In this document: positions 1-8,180 of the stretch, piece by piece
Position numbering within the stretch: position 1 is the stretch's first letter
Layout: the number at the start of each line of letters is the position of its first letter
Assembly: GCF_003048875.2 (NCBI RefSeq)
Contig: NZ_CP049264.1
Coordinates: 868,001-932,000 of the forward strand
Source of the DNA: Campylobacter concisus
Lineage (GTDB): Bacteria; Campylobacterota; Campylobacteria; Campylobacterales; Campylobacteraceae
Direction: 5' to 3'
Length of the DNA stretch: 64,000 nt
The notes under the pieces: generated by a model
The model's input: only the letters and a program-made list of their open reading frames with translations
The model's database searches: none
What the model was told of the DNA's origin: nothing
Program-made: the position numbers and the translations under genes

Positions 1-423
1 AATTTCGCCGTTGATATTTTTGCCAACTAGAAAGATGTCTGCGCGTGCGAGCTCGTCTGTGGCGTTGTCCTCCATATACTGGATCTTTTCAAAGATCGCT
101 ACCTTGCCGTCTATCAAATTTACATTTTTGCCTTTGTTGATATTTTTGCACTCAAAATCTTTATAAATTTTCTCACCATTCTCCAGCACGATACAAGCAT
201 GTACGCCCTTTTCGTTTGTGAGGCTTGAGACCGAGTCTAAGCCATTCATCCTGGCTTTCATATATATGCCCATCTTGATCTCTTTTAGGCTTTTTACCTC
301 GTTTAAGATGAGTGCTTCTTTTTTATTTTGGTAGTCGTGTATAAAAAAATAGCTCAAAAATAGCACAGAGCTAACAAGATAGAGGGATAAAATTTTAAAT
401 AAAATTTGCGTCTTTTCAGACAT
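1..423 (-). CDS. sensor histidine kinase, N-terminal part (cut by window edge)
   Basis: The first 141 codons are visible, read leftwards from ATG at 423; the rest lies outside the window. The start overlaps the end of the response-regulator gene by 8 bases, so the two are translationally coupled partners. The protein begins MSEKTQILFKILSLYLVSSV, with one clear membrane segment at about residues 8-29, followed by a periplasmic sensor stretch that carries single cysteines. No HAMP, H-box or ATPase domain is in view, so the kinase call rests on the operon position next to an OmpR-type regulator and on the membrane-plus-sensor layout. By context it may be the DccS counterpart. The signal it senses cannot be read from the sequence. 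Confidence 0.75.
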   Translation of the reverse strand, partial: MSEKTQILFKILSLYLVSSVLFLSYFFIHDYQNKKEALILNEVKSLKEIKMGIYMKARMNGLDSVSSLTNEKGVHACIVLENGEKIYKDFECKNINKGKNVNLIDGKVAIFEKIQYMEDNATDELARADIFLVGKNINGEI

Positions 424-1081
424 AGATGTAGCCGTCTCCACGCTTGTTTAAAATGGCATCTTTGCCTAAAATTTGGCGTAAATTTTTGATATATACACGA
501 AGGCTAAGCTCGCTTGGCTCCTCGTCAAATTTCCAAATTTTATTAAAAATTTCATCTTTGGTTAAAATTTTGCCCTTGTTTTGCAAAAATAGGGCGAGCA
601 GGTCGCTCTCTTTGCTCGAGATATTTACATTTTCGCCGTTTTTACTTAGAGTTTTGCTCTGTGGGTGAAAGCAAAGATCATCTAAAATTTTGATATCTTC
701 GCCGTTTTGGTGTGAGAAATTTCTTTTTATGAGAGCTTGCATGCGGATAAGTAGCTCTTTTAGCTCAAATGGCTTTTTTAGATAGTCATCGCAGCCGCTT
801 TTGTAGCCTTTTTCAAGGTCGTCTATGGTGTTTAGCGAGGTGGTAAATATGCTAGGTGTTGTGACGCCAAGCTCACGTAGCGATGAAAGTAGGGAGAAGC
901 CGTCGCCTTGCGGGAGTTTGACGTCTAGTATAAGTAGGTCAAAATTTCGCTCGTATGCAAGATCTAGTGCGTCTTTGGCATTGTTTGTAGTGGTGACATC
1001 GTAACCATTTTCGCCCAGATACTCGCTTATTAGATCAAGTAATGTTTCATCATCTTCAACAAGCAAAATTCTGACCATCAA
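416..1081 (-). CDS. OmpR/PhoB-family response regulator, DccR-like
   Basis: A 221-residue DNA-binding response regulator. The receiver domain (about 1-120) shows the acidic pair D10-D11, phospho-acceptor D53 in LLILDVKLP, the T80/T81 switch position and K103 in LKKPF. The C-terminal winged helix (about 130-221) includes SSKESDLLALFLQNKGKILT and ends RGDGYIYV. Full length for the family. It overlaps the kinase gene by 8 bases. Just upstream lies a small exported-repeat gene whose promoter region carries a TTCAC-N6-TTCAC direct repeat, the motif reported for the Campylobacter jejuni DccR regulon. That context, rather than a sequence comparison, suggests DccR; the family assignment itself is secure. 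Confidence 0.9.
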   Translation of the reverse strand: MMVRILLVEDDETLLDLISEYLGENGYDVTTTNNAKDALDLAYERNFDLLILDVKLPQGDGFSLLSSLRELGVTTPSIFTTSLNTIDDLEKGYKSGCDDYLKKPFELKELLIRMQALIKRNFSHQNGEDIKILDDLCFHPQSKTLSKNGENVNISSKESDLLALFLQNKGKILTKDEIFNKIWKFDEEPSELSLRVYIKNLRQILGKDAILNKRGDGYIYV

Positions 1082-1087
1082 GTGCCT

Positions 1088-1414
1088 TTACATGCCTTTT
1101 TTCATTTCGTCTTTCATGCCCATGTCGTCTTTTTTCATACCCATGTCATCTTTTTTCATTTCGTCTTTCATGCCCATGTCGTCTTTTTTCATACCCATGT
1201 CGTCTTTTTTCATTTCGTCTTTCATGCCCATGTCTTCTTTTTTAGCTTCGTGTTTTTTGACAGGATGTTTTTTAGACATATCATCTTTCATCATCTGCTC
1301 TTTCTTCATCATCTCATCTTTGCCCATCTTGTCCTTTTGCATCATTTCAGTAGCATTTGCAAGACCGCCAAACATAAACATAGCACCAAGTGCAACTAAG
1401 ATTAACTTTTTCAT
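1088..1414 (-). CDS. small exported MXKDX-repeat protein
   Basis: A 108-residue protein with a signal peptide (MKKLILVALGAMFMFGGLANA, cut predicted after ANA) followed by a highly charged, Met/Lys/Asp-rich region. The C-terminal half repeats MKKDDMGM and MKDEM blocks with an 18-residue period. This fits the known family of small exported proteins with pentapeptide MXKDX repeats (TIGR02953 type), whose role is unknown. Dense Met with Asp/Lys/His suggests metal binding or a surface or periplasmic buffer, which is inference only. It has a good ribosome site (AAAGGAG, 6 bases before ATG). It lies directly upstream of the response regulator and kinase genes, 6 bases from the regulator start, so all three may form one operon under the box at 1460-1477. 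Confidence 0.85.
   Translation of the reverse strand: MKKLILVALGAMFMFGGLANATEMMQKDKMGKDEMMKKEQMMKDDMSKKHPVKKHEAKKEDMGMKDEMKKDDMGMKKDDMGMKDEMKKDDMGMKKDDMGMKDEMKKGM
1101..1240. repeat. 54-bp in-frame tandem repeat inside the MXKDX gene
   Basis: Two full 54-base units (1101-1154, 1155-1208) and a partial third (from 1209) are almost identical; the only difference between the full units is one base (catc versus cgtc). The period is a multiple of three, so copy-number change would add or remove 18 residues without a frameshift. The near identity at DNA level shows recent expansion or homogenisation. Confidence 0.9.
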
Positions 1415-1459
1415 AAAGTCTCCTTTAAATTAAATTATGTTGCAATTGTAGTCACTTAG

Positions 1460-1477
1460 TGTGAAATAAGTGTGAAT
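1460..1477 (-). promoter_or_regulatory. DccR-like binding box upstream of the MXKDX gene
   Basis: Read on the minus strand this is A-TTCAC-ACTTAT-TTCAC-A, a perfect direct repeat with 11-base spacing, about one helical turn, as OmpR-type regulators use. It matches the WTTCAC-N6-TTCACW motif that I recall for the C. jejuni DccRS regulon. It ends 45 bases before the MXKDX start codon and sits about 20 bases upstream of a CATAATT -10-like element, so it would overlap the -35 region. Confidence 0.7.
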
Positions 1478-2383
1478 TTACGCAAATACAAAATAGATAA
1501 CTGGAAGCGTGATAAATGAAAAAAGCACGCCAATAGCAACTGATGAGATGGCTAGTGAGCTATCAAGTCCAGCTTTTATGACCATCGCGCTTGCAAGGGC
1601 TGATGTCGGCATCGCACATTGAAAGAGACCAACGACCCAAGTTTTGCTCATCTGGATGCCTGAGACTTTTAATATGATGAAAAATACGATAGCTGGCAAT
1701 ATCATCTTACACAAAAGCACGACGCTAACGCCTTTATATGAGCTTGTGATACTGCTAAAGTTAAGACCAACGCCGATCGCAAAAAGTGCCACTGGGGTGA
1801 CGCTACCTTCAAACATCCTAAGTGGCGCAAAGATAAAATCTGGAAGCGGGACTTCTTTTAAGACAAGACCCATAATGAGCGCGATAAATGGTGGAAATTT
1901 TAAAATTTTCATCGTATTTTGAAAGAGCGAGACCTTCTCAGGTGCGGCAAAAGATAGGATGAGTGGTCCAAGGATCGAAAGTGGGATACCAGTGGCTATT
2001 TGATCGTAAAAGATGACCTCATTTACCATCGCATCGCCAAAGAAGCCCTGAATGACAGGCATACCGACAAATAGTGTGTTACCAAAAAGGCTTAGCATGA
2101 CCATACTGACGGTTGTTATTTTGGTAAATTTAAAAACTCTGCCTATGACAAATGCCAAAGCGGCGCTAATGGCGGTTGAGGCAAAGCCGATTAGGATCGT
2201 GTTTATAAGCGAGGCATCGACATTTACGTGGTAAATTTTGTCGAAAATTAGCGCAGGCATTGCAAAACAAAGGACAAAATCCACAAATGGGATCGAGTGC
2301 TTTTGCTCAACAATGCCGACTTTTTTAGCAAAAAAACCAGTTGCGATTATGAAAAATATTGCAAAAAGTGGTGTGAAATTCAT
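1478..2383 (-). CDS. AEC-family (auxin efflux carrier-type) transporter
   Basis: A 301-residue polytopic inner-membrane protein with about ten hydrophobic segments in the two-times-five arrangement of the AEC/BASS fold. Typical elements are the N-terminal FAIFFIIATGFFAKKVGI, the FVLCFAMPALIF helix, GNTLFVGMPVIQGFFG, and near the C-terminus FQCAMPTSALASAMVIKAGL. Bacterial members move organic acids such as malate or malonate, but the substrate cannot be deduced here. It is read leftwards, and its stop codon abuts the DccR-like box. The next gene in the same direction upstream is a separate orphan gene, 94 bases away. Confidence 0.85.
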   Translation of the reverse strand: MNFTPLFAIFFIIATGFFAKKVGIVEQKHSIPFVDFVLCFAMPALIFDKIYHVNVDASLINTILIGFASTAISAALAFVIGRVFKFTKITTVSMVMLSLFGNTLFVGMPVIQGFFGDAMVNEVIFYDQIATGIPLSILGPLILSFAAPEKVSLFQNTMKILKFPPFIALIMGLVLKEVPLPDFIFAPLRMFEGSVTPVALFAIGVGLNFSSITSSYKGVSVVLLCKMILPAIVFFIILKVSGIQMSKTWVVGLFQCAMPTSALASAMVIKAGLDSSLAISSVAIGVLFSFITLPVIYFVFA

Positions 2384-2477
2384 AGCAGTCTCTTTTAAGT
2401 TTGGAATTTACAAAGAATTGATTATATGCCCCAAAAGATTAAATTACAATAAACTTTTTTGGATTTTACTCTTAAAT

Positions 2478-4238
2478 TTAAACCCTAGTATCAACCTTTT
2501 TGTAAAATTTATCTCTTTCATCTATCTTTTCTTTATTTTTTATATCGTTTTCAAGATAGCTGATATTATAAATTTCTCTTGCGGATATACTTTTGCCGCT
2601 ATTTAGGCTGATTAAAAATTTACTCTCAAATTTATTTGATATGTTGATGATAGCTATCGCTCCAGCATCTTTTAGGCTTGTGATCTTGCCGCTTTGCATG
2701 ACGCCGATGTCTTTGAAATTTAGGCTATTTAGCTGCTCATTATCCATCTTTTTTGCATCTAAATTTACACTAGTTTTTAGCTCGCTTGGCGTATTTAGCT
2801 TGCCAGTGTCATTGTAAAGCTCATTTACGTCTAGCTCTCTGCCGCTATCAAATTTTAGTCTTATCGTGCCATCTTGATTTAGCTTCATAGCTATGACGCT
2901 ATCGCTATCTCGCAGTGCAGTGGCGGCTATGGCTTCATTTGATGTAAAAGCCTTTTTTACTTTTTTTAAATTTGAGATGCTAAAATCAAGCCCAGTTGCT
3001 TGCTTAAATTCATTTTCCATTGCGATCATTTTGGCTGATTTTGTATCTTCAAGCTTTGATATGTAAGCGTCCGCATTTTCGTCAAATTTCTTTAAATTAG
3101 CGCTAAGATTTTCTATCGTCTTTTCATGCGCATCAAGCTCAGCGTTGTAGTCACTATAAAATTTCATAAAACTATCTTTTTGAAATTTTGTGTATGAGAA
3201 ATTTTCATCTTTTTTCTGCTCTTTGCTTGGCTCGACGATCGGGTTAAACTCGCTTAATCTTGCAGTGTCATCAAAGCCTATTTTTGTGTAAGCGAAATTT
3301 TTAAAAGAGCTATCCTTACCAAAGATATTATTGTGCCTTAGATCGACCCAGCCGTCATTTTGAGCATATTTTTTAAAGAAATTATTTATATCATTTTTGC
3401 CTATCTTTTCATATCTATTCTCAGCAGCAAACAAGGTATTTGGATCTGAGGCGTAGTAGGAGTGCCTGTGATCGATCTCTTTTGTATCTACGTAAAGATC
3501 GGGACTATTTGTGATTATTGCTTTATGGTTTAGCTCTTCTCTTGCTATTTGGTTGTGATTTATGACATTTGTGCTGATAAACTGCCTAAGATCAACTCTA
3601 GCCGTGACGTCACTTAAATTTGCTATTTTTTCATTTCCGTCTTTGTCGTATCCTCTTACTTTTAGCTTGTCAAAGAGCATATCTTTTTGATCTAGTGTGC
3701 CGTCATTATTGCTATCAAAGCTAAAAAGTGCGCTGTTGTTTTCTAGCTTTCCAATGCCTAGCTCATCATTATCGCCGTAAATATCTAAAAAGACTTCCAC
3801 TTCGCCATAATTTGTCTTTAGAGTGTTTGAGTAGGCGTAGTCGTTTAAATTTTTAAATTTTGTATTTTCTAAGTAGCCACTTTTTAAGACAGGTAGCATG
3901 GCGGCATCATCTGTGGCATTTATATTTTTAAAGTAGGCGTTTTTGCTAAAGCCATTAGAAAGTTTGTCTGAGTAAATTTTGTTGTTGCTATCTATTAAAT
4001 TTTGCGAGTAATCTTTTAAAATTTCTTCTGCTTTTTGTATTGCTAGATGTTTGTTGTATTCTTTGATATCAGCTTCAGTTATGTAGATGGTATCTGTTTT
4101 ATTTGCTTCATAAAGCTCGTTAAACTGGCTTAAATTTACTTTTGAGCTATTTTGATCGCCATGATTTGAAAATCTTTTAGAGAGATTTTGCAAATCATTT
4201 AAATTTATAAAATCATACTTTTGCGGTGCAACATTCAT
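2478..4238 (-). CDS. large orphan protein with an EF-hand-like loop
   Basis: A 586-residue hydrophilic protein without signal peptide or membrane segment; I do not recognise the family. A textbook EF-hand loop is present at DSNNDGTLDQKD (about residue 175), just after an acidic GDNDELGIGK stretch, so calcium binding is plausible. The middle contains two loosely similar blocks that begin with DDAAML and DDTARL and mention YA and F-K-N-L/F, hinting at an old internal duplication. A long coiled-coil-like helix follows (about 350-410). It starts MNVAPQKYDFINLNDL with a ribosome site AAAGGAT. It stands alone between the AEC gene and tRNA-Leu. Cytoplasmic or leaderless secretion are both possible. 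Confidence 0.7.
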   Translation of the reverse strand: MNVAPQKYDFINLNDLQNLSKRFSNHGDQNSSKVNLSQFNELYEANKTDTIYITEADIKEYNKHLAIQKAEEILKDYSQNLIDSNNKIYSDKLSNGFSKNAYFKNINATDDAAMLPVLKSGYLENTKFKNLNDYAYSNTLKTNYGEVEVFLDIYGDNDELGIGKLENNSALFSFDSNNDGTLDQKDMLFDKLKVRGYDKDGNEKIANLSDVTARVDLRQFISTNVINHNQIAREELNHKAIITNSPDLYVDTKEIDHRHSYYASDPNTLFAAENRYEKIGKNDINNFFKKYAQNDGWVDLRHNNIFGKDSSFKNFAYTKIGFDDTARLSEFNPIVEPSKEQKKDENFSYTKFQKDSFMKFYSDYNAELDAHEKTIENLSANLKKFDENADAYISKLEDTKSAKMIAMENEFKQATGLDFSISNLKKVKKAFTSNEAIAATALRDSDSVIAMKLNQDGTIRLKFDSGRELDVNELYNDTGKLNTPSELKTSVNLDAKKMDNEQLNSLNFKDIGVMQSGKITSLKDAGAIAIINISNKFESKFLISLNSGKSISAREIYNISYLENDIKNKEKIDERDKFYKKVDTRV

Positions 4239-4303
4239 CTAAAATCCTTTTAAAGATGTTGCAAATAGTATCGGCTAAATTTATAAAATGTTTAAGCTTA
4301 TGA

Positions 4304-4390
4304 TGGTGCCCGAGGTCGGACTCGAACCGACACAAGGTTGCCCTTATCAGATTTTGAGTCTGACGCGTCTACCAGTTTCACCACTCGGGC
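4304..4390 (-). tRNA. tRNA-Leu(CAA)
   Basis: The minus strand folds into an 87-base class II tRNA: acceptor GCCCGAG/CTCGGGC, anticodon loop CTCAAAA with anticodon CAA, a variable arm, T-loop GTTCGAGTCC and an encoded 3' CCA. It follows the HU gene terminator closely in the same direction. Confidence 0.95.
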
Positions 4391-4425
4391 TAAGTTAAGA
4401 TTGAAATTTTAGATTTGTGAGAAGA

Positions 4426-4450
4426 AAGAAAAAGGGGAGACTTGCTCCCC
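4426..4450 (-). terminator. intrinsic terminator after the HU gene
   Basis: On the minus strand GGGGAG-caagt-CTCCCC is followed by TTTTTC. It lies 12 bases past the HU stop codon and 36 bases ahead of tRNA-Leu. Confidence 0.8.
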
Positions 4451-4461
4451 GAAAAAGAAAA

Positions 4462-4764
4462 TTATTTCTTTTTACCTTTTTTAGCAGCACCAGCAGCAAC
4501 TGCTTCTTTAAGTTTTTTGCCAACTTTGAATTTGACTGCTTTGCTAGCAGGAACGTCGATTACTTTCTTAGTTCCAGGAACTCTAGCTTTCCTTGCAGCT
4601 CTGTCAGCAGTACCGAAAGTACCAAAGCCTATAAAGCTAATTGTATCACCTTTTTCAAGAACCGCTTGGATTGTCTCCAAAGTAGCATCAACAACTTTTA
4701 GAGTATCTTTTTTTGAAAGACCAGCCTTGTCGGCAACCGCTTGAATAAATTCAGCTTTTTTCAT
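4462..4764 (-). CDS. hup: HU/IHF-family nucleoid DNA-binding protein
   Basis: A 100-residue histone-like protein. It starts MKKAEFIQAVADKAGLSKKD, has the dimer core and the beta-arm region with GFGTF (about 46-50) and the RKARVPGT arm tip, and ends in a Lys/Ala-rich tail (AAAGAAKKGKKK) that adds non-specific DNA affinity. The ATG at 4764 was chosen because AAAAGGA lies just before it; a longer frame from 4794 adds ten residues not seen in the family. Single gene with its own terminator. HU bends and compacts DNA. Confidence 0.95.
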   Translation of the reverse strand: MKKAEFIQAVADKAGLSKKDTLKVVDATLETIQAVLEKGDTISFIGFGTFGTADRAARKARVPGTKKVIDVPASKAVKFKVGKKLKEAVAAGAAKKGKKK

Positions 4765-4888
4765 GAACCATCCTTTTAAGAAGTTATGCGGCAATTCTAC
4801 ACTCTTTTAAAAAAAAATACAATACTTTTTCCCTAAATTTAGCTCTTTTTTTGCATTTTTTTAGTAAAAAAGACCAAATTTTGAACTT

Positions 4889-5635
4889 TCACTCGCAAAT
4901 TTCAAACGTAAGCTCGTTTTTTAGCCCTATCTTTTTCATATCTACAAGCTTTAAATTTTTAAAATTTAAACCCATTAGCTCATCTTTGTTTGTCACTTTA
5001 GCATTTGCGATCTGGCGCAAAACCTCACCTCTATAAGCTTTTGCATGGTGGCTTAATATCTTTTTGTTTTTTAAAAAGCAAAATGTCGTAAATTCTTTTT
5101 TCACCACATAAAATTTCTCATAAAATTTGGCTCTAAGGTCTAAAATTTCATCATTTTCTAAAAAGCTATCGACTGCCTTGCTAAAATTTTGCTCATAAAA
5201 TTTACAAATATCAAAGCCAGCTAGCTTTTCGCCTTGCTTTAGTTTATATTCAGCTATCTCATCTTTTGCCAAAATTGGCCCAAATAAATTTGAAAATATC
5301 AAAACATTATTATCTATATATTTTTGAGCCTCAACGCTTAGTCCGCGGTAGTTTAGGTGTTTATAGGCAACGCCGTCATATCTTAAGATAGCTTTTATGC
5401 TACCTTTTTTAGATAGACTTTCTCGCAGTTGCTCGCTATCCTCAAGCTCCTTTAATCCAAAAAGTTTTTTTATCTCGTCTAAATTTGCACTTTTTAAAAA
5501 CTCATCATATCTTTTTAAAATTTCAGCCCTTTTGCCAAAAAGCTCAGAAAATATCAAATTTTTACCATCAAATTTATCACTCGTGTTTAGAGAAATTTTG
5601 CTTTCGCTTGGTGAGAAGAGTATTTTTAACCCCAT
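4889..5635 (-). CDS. yaaA: YaaA-family (UPF0246) peroxide-stress-type protein
   Basis: A 248-residue cytoplasmic protein. Family marks are the N-terminal LKILFSPSESK, AILRYDGVAYKHL (about 83-95), the NLFGPILAKDEI..YKLK block, and SHHAKAYRGEVLRQI (about 199-213). E. coli YaaA limits intracellular iron and DNA damage during peroxide stress and binds DNA; that role is transferred by family only. Usual length. Monocistronic, read towards HU, with a run of T-rich sequence before the start. Confidence 0.85.
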   Translation of the reverse strand: MGLKILFSPSESKISLNTSDKFDGKNLIFSELFGKRAEILKRYDEFLKSANLDEIKKLFGLKELEDSEQLRESLSKKGSIKAILRYDGVAYKHLNYRGLSVEAQKYIDNNVLIFSNLFGPILAKDEIAEYKLKQGEKLAGFDICKFYEQNFSKAVDSFLENDEILDLRAKFYEKFYVVKKEFTTFCFLKNKKILSHHAKAYRGEVLRQIANAKVTNKDELMGLNFKNLKLVDMKKIGLKNELTFEICE

Positions 5636-5730
5636 TTTCTTTCCTATTTATATATGTAAATTTTGGCAGATTATACAATAAAACTTTTTTGCACTAAAAA
5701 AAATCAAATTTTCACCGATATATCACAAAG

Positions 5731-5746
5731 CGGAATTATTCTTGCT
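5731..5746 (+). promoter_or_regulatory. sigma-54 promoter of flgL
   Basis: The sequence cGGAATTATTCTTGCT has GG at 5732-5733 and GC at 5744-5745 with exactly ten bases between, plus the TTGCT form of the -12 element. It lies 30 bases before the flgL ATG. Middle flagellar genes of epsilon-type bacteria are RpoN-dependent, and rpoN itself is at 35584. Confidence 0.8.
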
Positions 5747-5775
5747 TAGAGTGAATAAAAATTTAGGGAAAAATT

Positions 5776-8091
5776 ATGAGAATTACAAATCAACTACGTT
5801 TTAGTCAGACTTTGCACGACTATCAAAAAAATATGGTTGGCGTAAATAAAAGCTACCAGCAGCTCTCAAATGGACTAAAAATTCAAGATCCATACGACGG
5901 TGCTGCGGTTTATAACGATGCTATGAGGCTTGATTATGAAGCGACCACTCTCACTCAAGTGGCAGATGCTACCGGTAAGTCAGTAAATTTTGCGAAAAAC
6001 ACGGACAATGCGCTGCAAGAATTTGAAAAACAGCTTGAAAATTTTAAAACAAAAGTCGTTCAAGCAGCCAGCGACGTGCATAGCACAACATCTCTTGAAG
6101 CTTTGGCAAACGACCTTCAAGGTATCAAAAACCACCTTGTAAATATCGCAAATACCTCTATAAATGGGCAGTTTTTATTCTCAGGTAGTGCTGTGGATAC
6201 TAAGCCGATCGATGGCTCAGGTAAATATCAAGGCAACCGCGACTATATGAAAACTTCAGCCGGTGCGCAGGTCGAGCTACCTTACAATATCCCAGGATTT
6301 GATCTATTTTTAGGAAAAGATGGCGACTACAACAAAATTTTAACAACAAACGTGATGCTAGCTGATCAAACTAGAACTGACATCTCTTATGCGCCAAAAT
6401 ATCTTGACGAAAATAGCAAGATAAAAAATATGATCGGTCTAAACTACGCAAGCGACTCAGTTGTGGGCAGTGACGGCTCTTATAAAGGTACAATCGAGCC
6501 AGATTTTGACTTTTTGGATACTTCAAATGTAAATTTCCCTGACACATACTTTTTTATGCAGGGTAAAAAGCCAGACGGCACGACATTTACAAGTAAATTT
6601 AAGATGAGTGCTGATACGTCAATGGCTGGTTTGATGGAGAAGATCGGTATGGAATTTGGCAACACAAAGACTACAAAAGTTGTCGATGTGAGCATAAATA
6701 ACGACGGACAATTTAATATAAAAGACCTTACTAAAGGCAATCAAACGATAGACTTTCACATGGTTGCAGCTACTTCTGTGGCGGCAAATCGTGGTGCGAT
6801 AGCTCCAAACAATACACTTGATACGATAAATTCGCTACAAAGCCTTGAAAATATGGCAAATGCTGTGCCAAAAACGGTTCATATAACTGAATTTACAAAG
6901 AGCAAATACCTTGATAAAGATGGAAATTTAACAAACGCATTTGACTATGACAAGGTTAGATTTGAGCGAAAAGACAATGAACTTATCGCAAATTTACCTC
7001 AAGTTGCTAGAAGAACAGGCGAGTTTGCAACTGATCAGACAAAGCTAAGCGAGGTTTCTGGTACAAAAGAGAGCTACAATAGAAATTTATACCCAAAAGA
7101 TGTTGATGCTAGAAAGAGGGAGCTTTACAATATAGATAATCAAGAGATAGGCATGCAAGTAAAATCAATAACAGGCACAATGTATGACATCAAAGTAAAA
7201 ATGGGCGAAGCAGGTGGCGTAAATACCCCAGTGCAGTTTCAAATAACATCTACAACTGCTGCTGGTGTGGTATCTCCAACTAGAAATTTGACCGTCTATA
7301 ACTCAGATGAATTTGGCAGTTACAGAACCTATGCAAGTGATTTTACATATCGCCAGCTAATGGATATCGTAGCGATGGCTGCAAGCGATAACATCCCTGA
7401 TCCTCAAAACGTAGAAAATGCAAATTTTGATACAGATATCGAAAAGGTAAGAAGAGATCAAAACTACAACGCCTATAAAGAGGCTTTGTCAAAGACTAAA
7501 GGCGCAGTAGAAGTAAATTTAGACGATAAAGGCAGGATGGTGCTAACTGACAAGACAAAATCTGTCACAAATATAGAGCTAACCATGTATGATGCGAAAA
7601 ATGGAGATATATTTGACGGAGATAGCACTGGCATGAACACTGCTGGCGCTGCAAGCCACCCTCAAGGCAAGGGCTCAGTATTTAGCTTTAACGAAAATAA
7701 CGCTTTAACTATCGATGAGCCAAGCACAAGTGTCTTTCAAGACCTTGATGATATGATATTTGCCGTTAGAAACGGCTACTATAGAGCAGACGCTAACAAT
7801 CACGATCCGCGAAATACAGGTATGCAGGGAGCTTTAAAAAGGCTAGATCACTTGATAGATCACGCAAATAAAGAGCTTACAAAGATAGGCTCTCAAACAA
7901 AGCTACTAACTGCGACAAATCAGCGTGCAGAGGTCATGAAAGTAAATGTGCTAACCGTTAAAAATGACGTCATAGACGCAGACTATGCAGAGTCATATCT
8001 TAAATTTACACAGCTTTCACTCTCATATCAAGCTACTCTACAAGCAAGCGCTAAGATAAATCAACTAAGCTTGCTAAACTACCTAAACTAA
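5776..8091 (+). CDS. flgL: flagellar hook-filament junction protein FlgL (HAP3)
   Basis: A 771-residue protein with flagellin-type ends: N-terminal MRITNQLRFSQTLHDYQKNM with the QLSNGLKIQDPYDGAA helix, and C-terminal DYAESYLKFTQLSLSYQATLQASAKINQLSLLNYLN, which form the D0/D1 coiled-coil. The large variable middle (about 170-640) is the exposed part and makes it far longer than enteric FlgL, as is usual in Campylobacter. It joins the hook to the filament and is exported by the flagellar type III apparatus. Transcribed from the sigma-54 site at 5731 and closed by a hairpin terminator, so monocistronic. The ATG has AGGGAAAAAT upstream. It lies directly before ftsK, an order also known in C. jejuni. 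Confidence 0.93.
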   Translation: MRITNQLRFSQTLHDYQKNMVGVNKSYQQLSNGLKIQDPYDGAAVYNDAMRLDYEATTLTQVADATGKSVNFAKNTDNALQEFEKQLENFKTKVVQAASDVHSTTSLEALANDLQGIKNHLVNIANTSINGQFLFSGSAVDTKPIDGSGKYQGNRDYMKTSAGAQVELPYNIPGFDLFLGKDGDYNKILTTNVMLADQTRTDISYAPKYLDENSKIKNMIGLNYASDSVVGSDGSYKGTIEPDFDFLDTSNVNFPDTYFFMQGKKPDGTTFTSKFKMSADTSMAGLMEKIGMEFGNTKTTKVVDVSINNDGQFNIKDLTKGNQTIDFHMVAATSVAANRGAIAPNNTLDTINSLQSLENMANAVPKTVHITEFTKSKYLDKDGNLTNAFDYDKVRFERKDNELIANLPQVARRTGEFATDQTKLSEVSGTKESYNRNLYPKDVDARKRELYNIDNQEIGMQVKSITGTMYDIKVKMGEAGGVNTPVQFQITSTTAAGVVSPTRNLTVYNSDEFGSYRTYASDFTYRQLMDIVAMAASDNIPDPQNVENANFDTDIEKVRRDQNYNAYKEALSKTKGAVEVNLDDKGRMVLTDKTKSVTNIELTMYDAKNGDIFDGDSTGMNTAGAASHPQGKGSVFSFNENNALTIDEPSTSVFQDLDDMIFAVRNGYYRADANNHDPRNTGMQGALKRLDHLIDHANKELTKIGSQTKLLTATNQRAEVMKVNVLTVKNDVIDADYAESYLKFTQLSLSYQATLQASAKINQLSLLNYLN

Positions 8092-8098
8092 AATGATA

Positions 8099-8127
8099 AA
8101 TCAGCAGGCCTAGCTTGCTGATTTTTT
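8099..8127 (+). terminator. intrinsic terminator after flgL
   Basis: AATCAGCA-ggcctagct-TGCTGATT is a perfect 8-bp stem followed by TTTT, starting 8 bases past the flgL stop. Confidence 0.85.
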
Positions 8128-8145
8128 AAAAATTAAACTCAAGCG

Positions 8146-8154
8146 TGCTATAAT
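8146..8154 (+). promoter_or_regulatory. extended -10 promoter of ftsK
   Basis: TGcTATAAT, a consensus extended -10 element. Transcription would start near 8161, about 20 bases before the proposed AUU start of ftsK and 7 bases before its ribosome site. Confidence 0.7.
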
Positions 8155-8180
8155 AAGCCTTTTTAACAAAAGGATCTAAA

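Noticed and set aside
1082-1433. Two plus-strand open frames rich in Phe/His and Ser/Met
   Set aside because: They are mirror readings of the MXKDX repeat, made open by the repeat period; no start signal fits.
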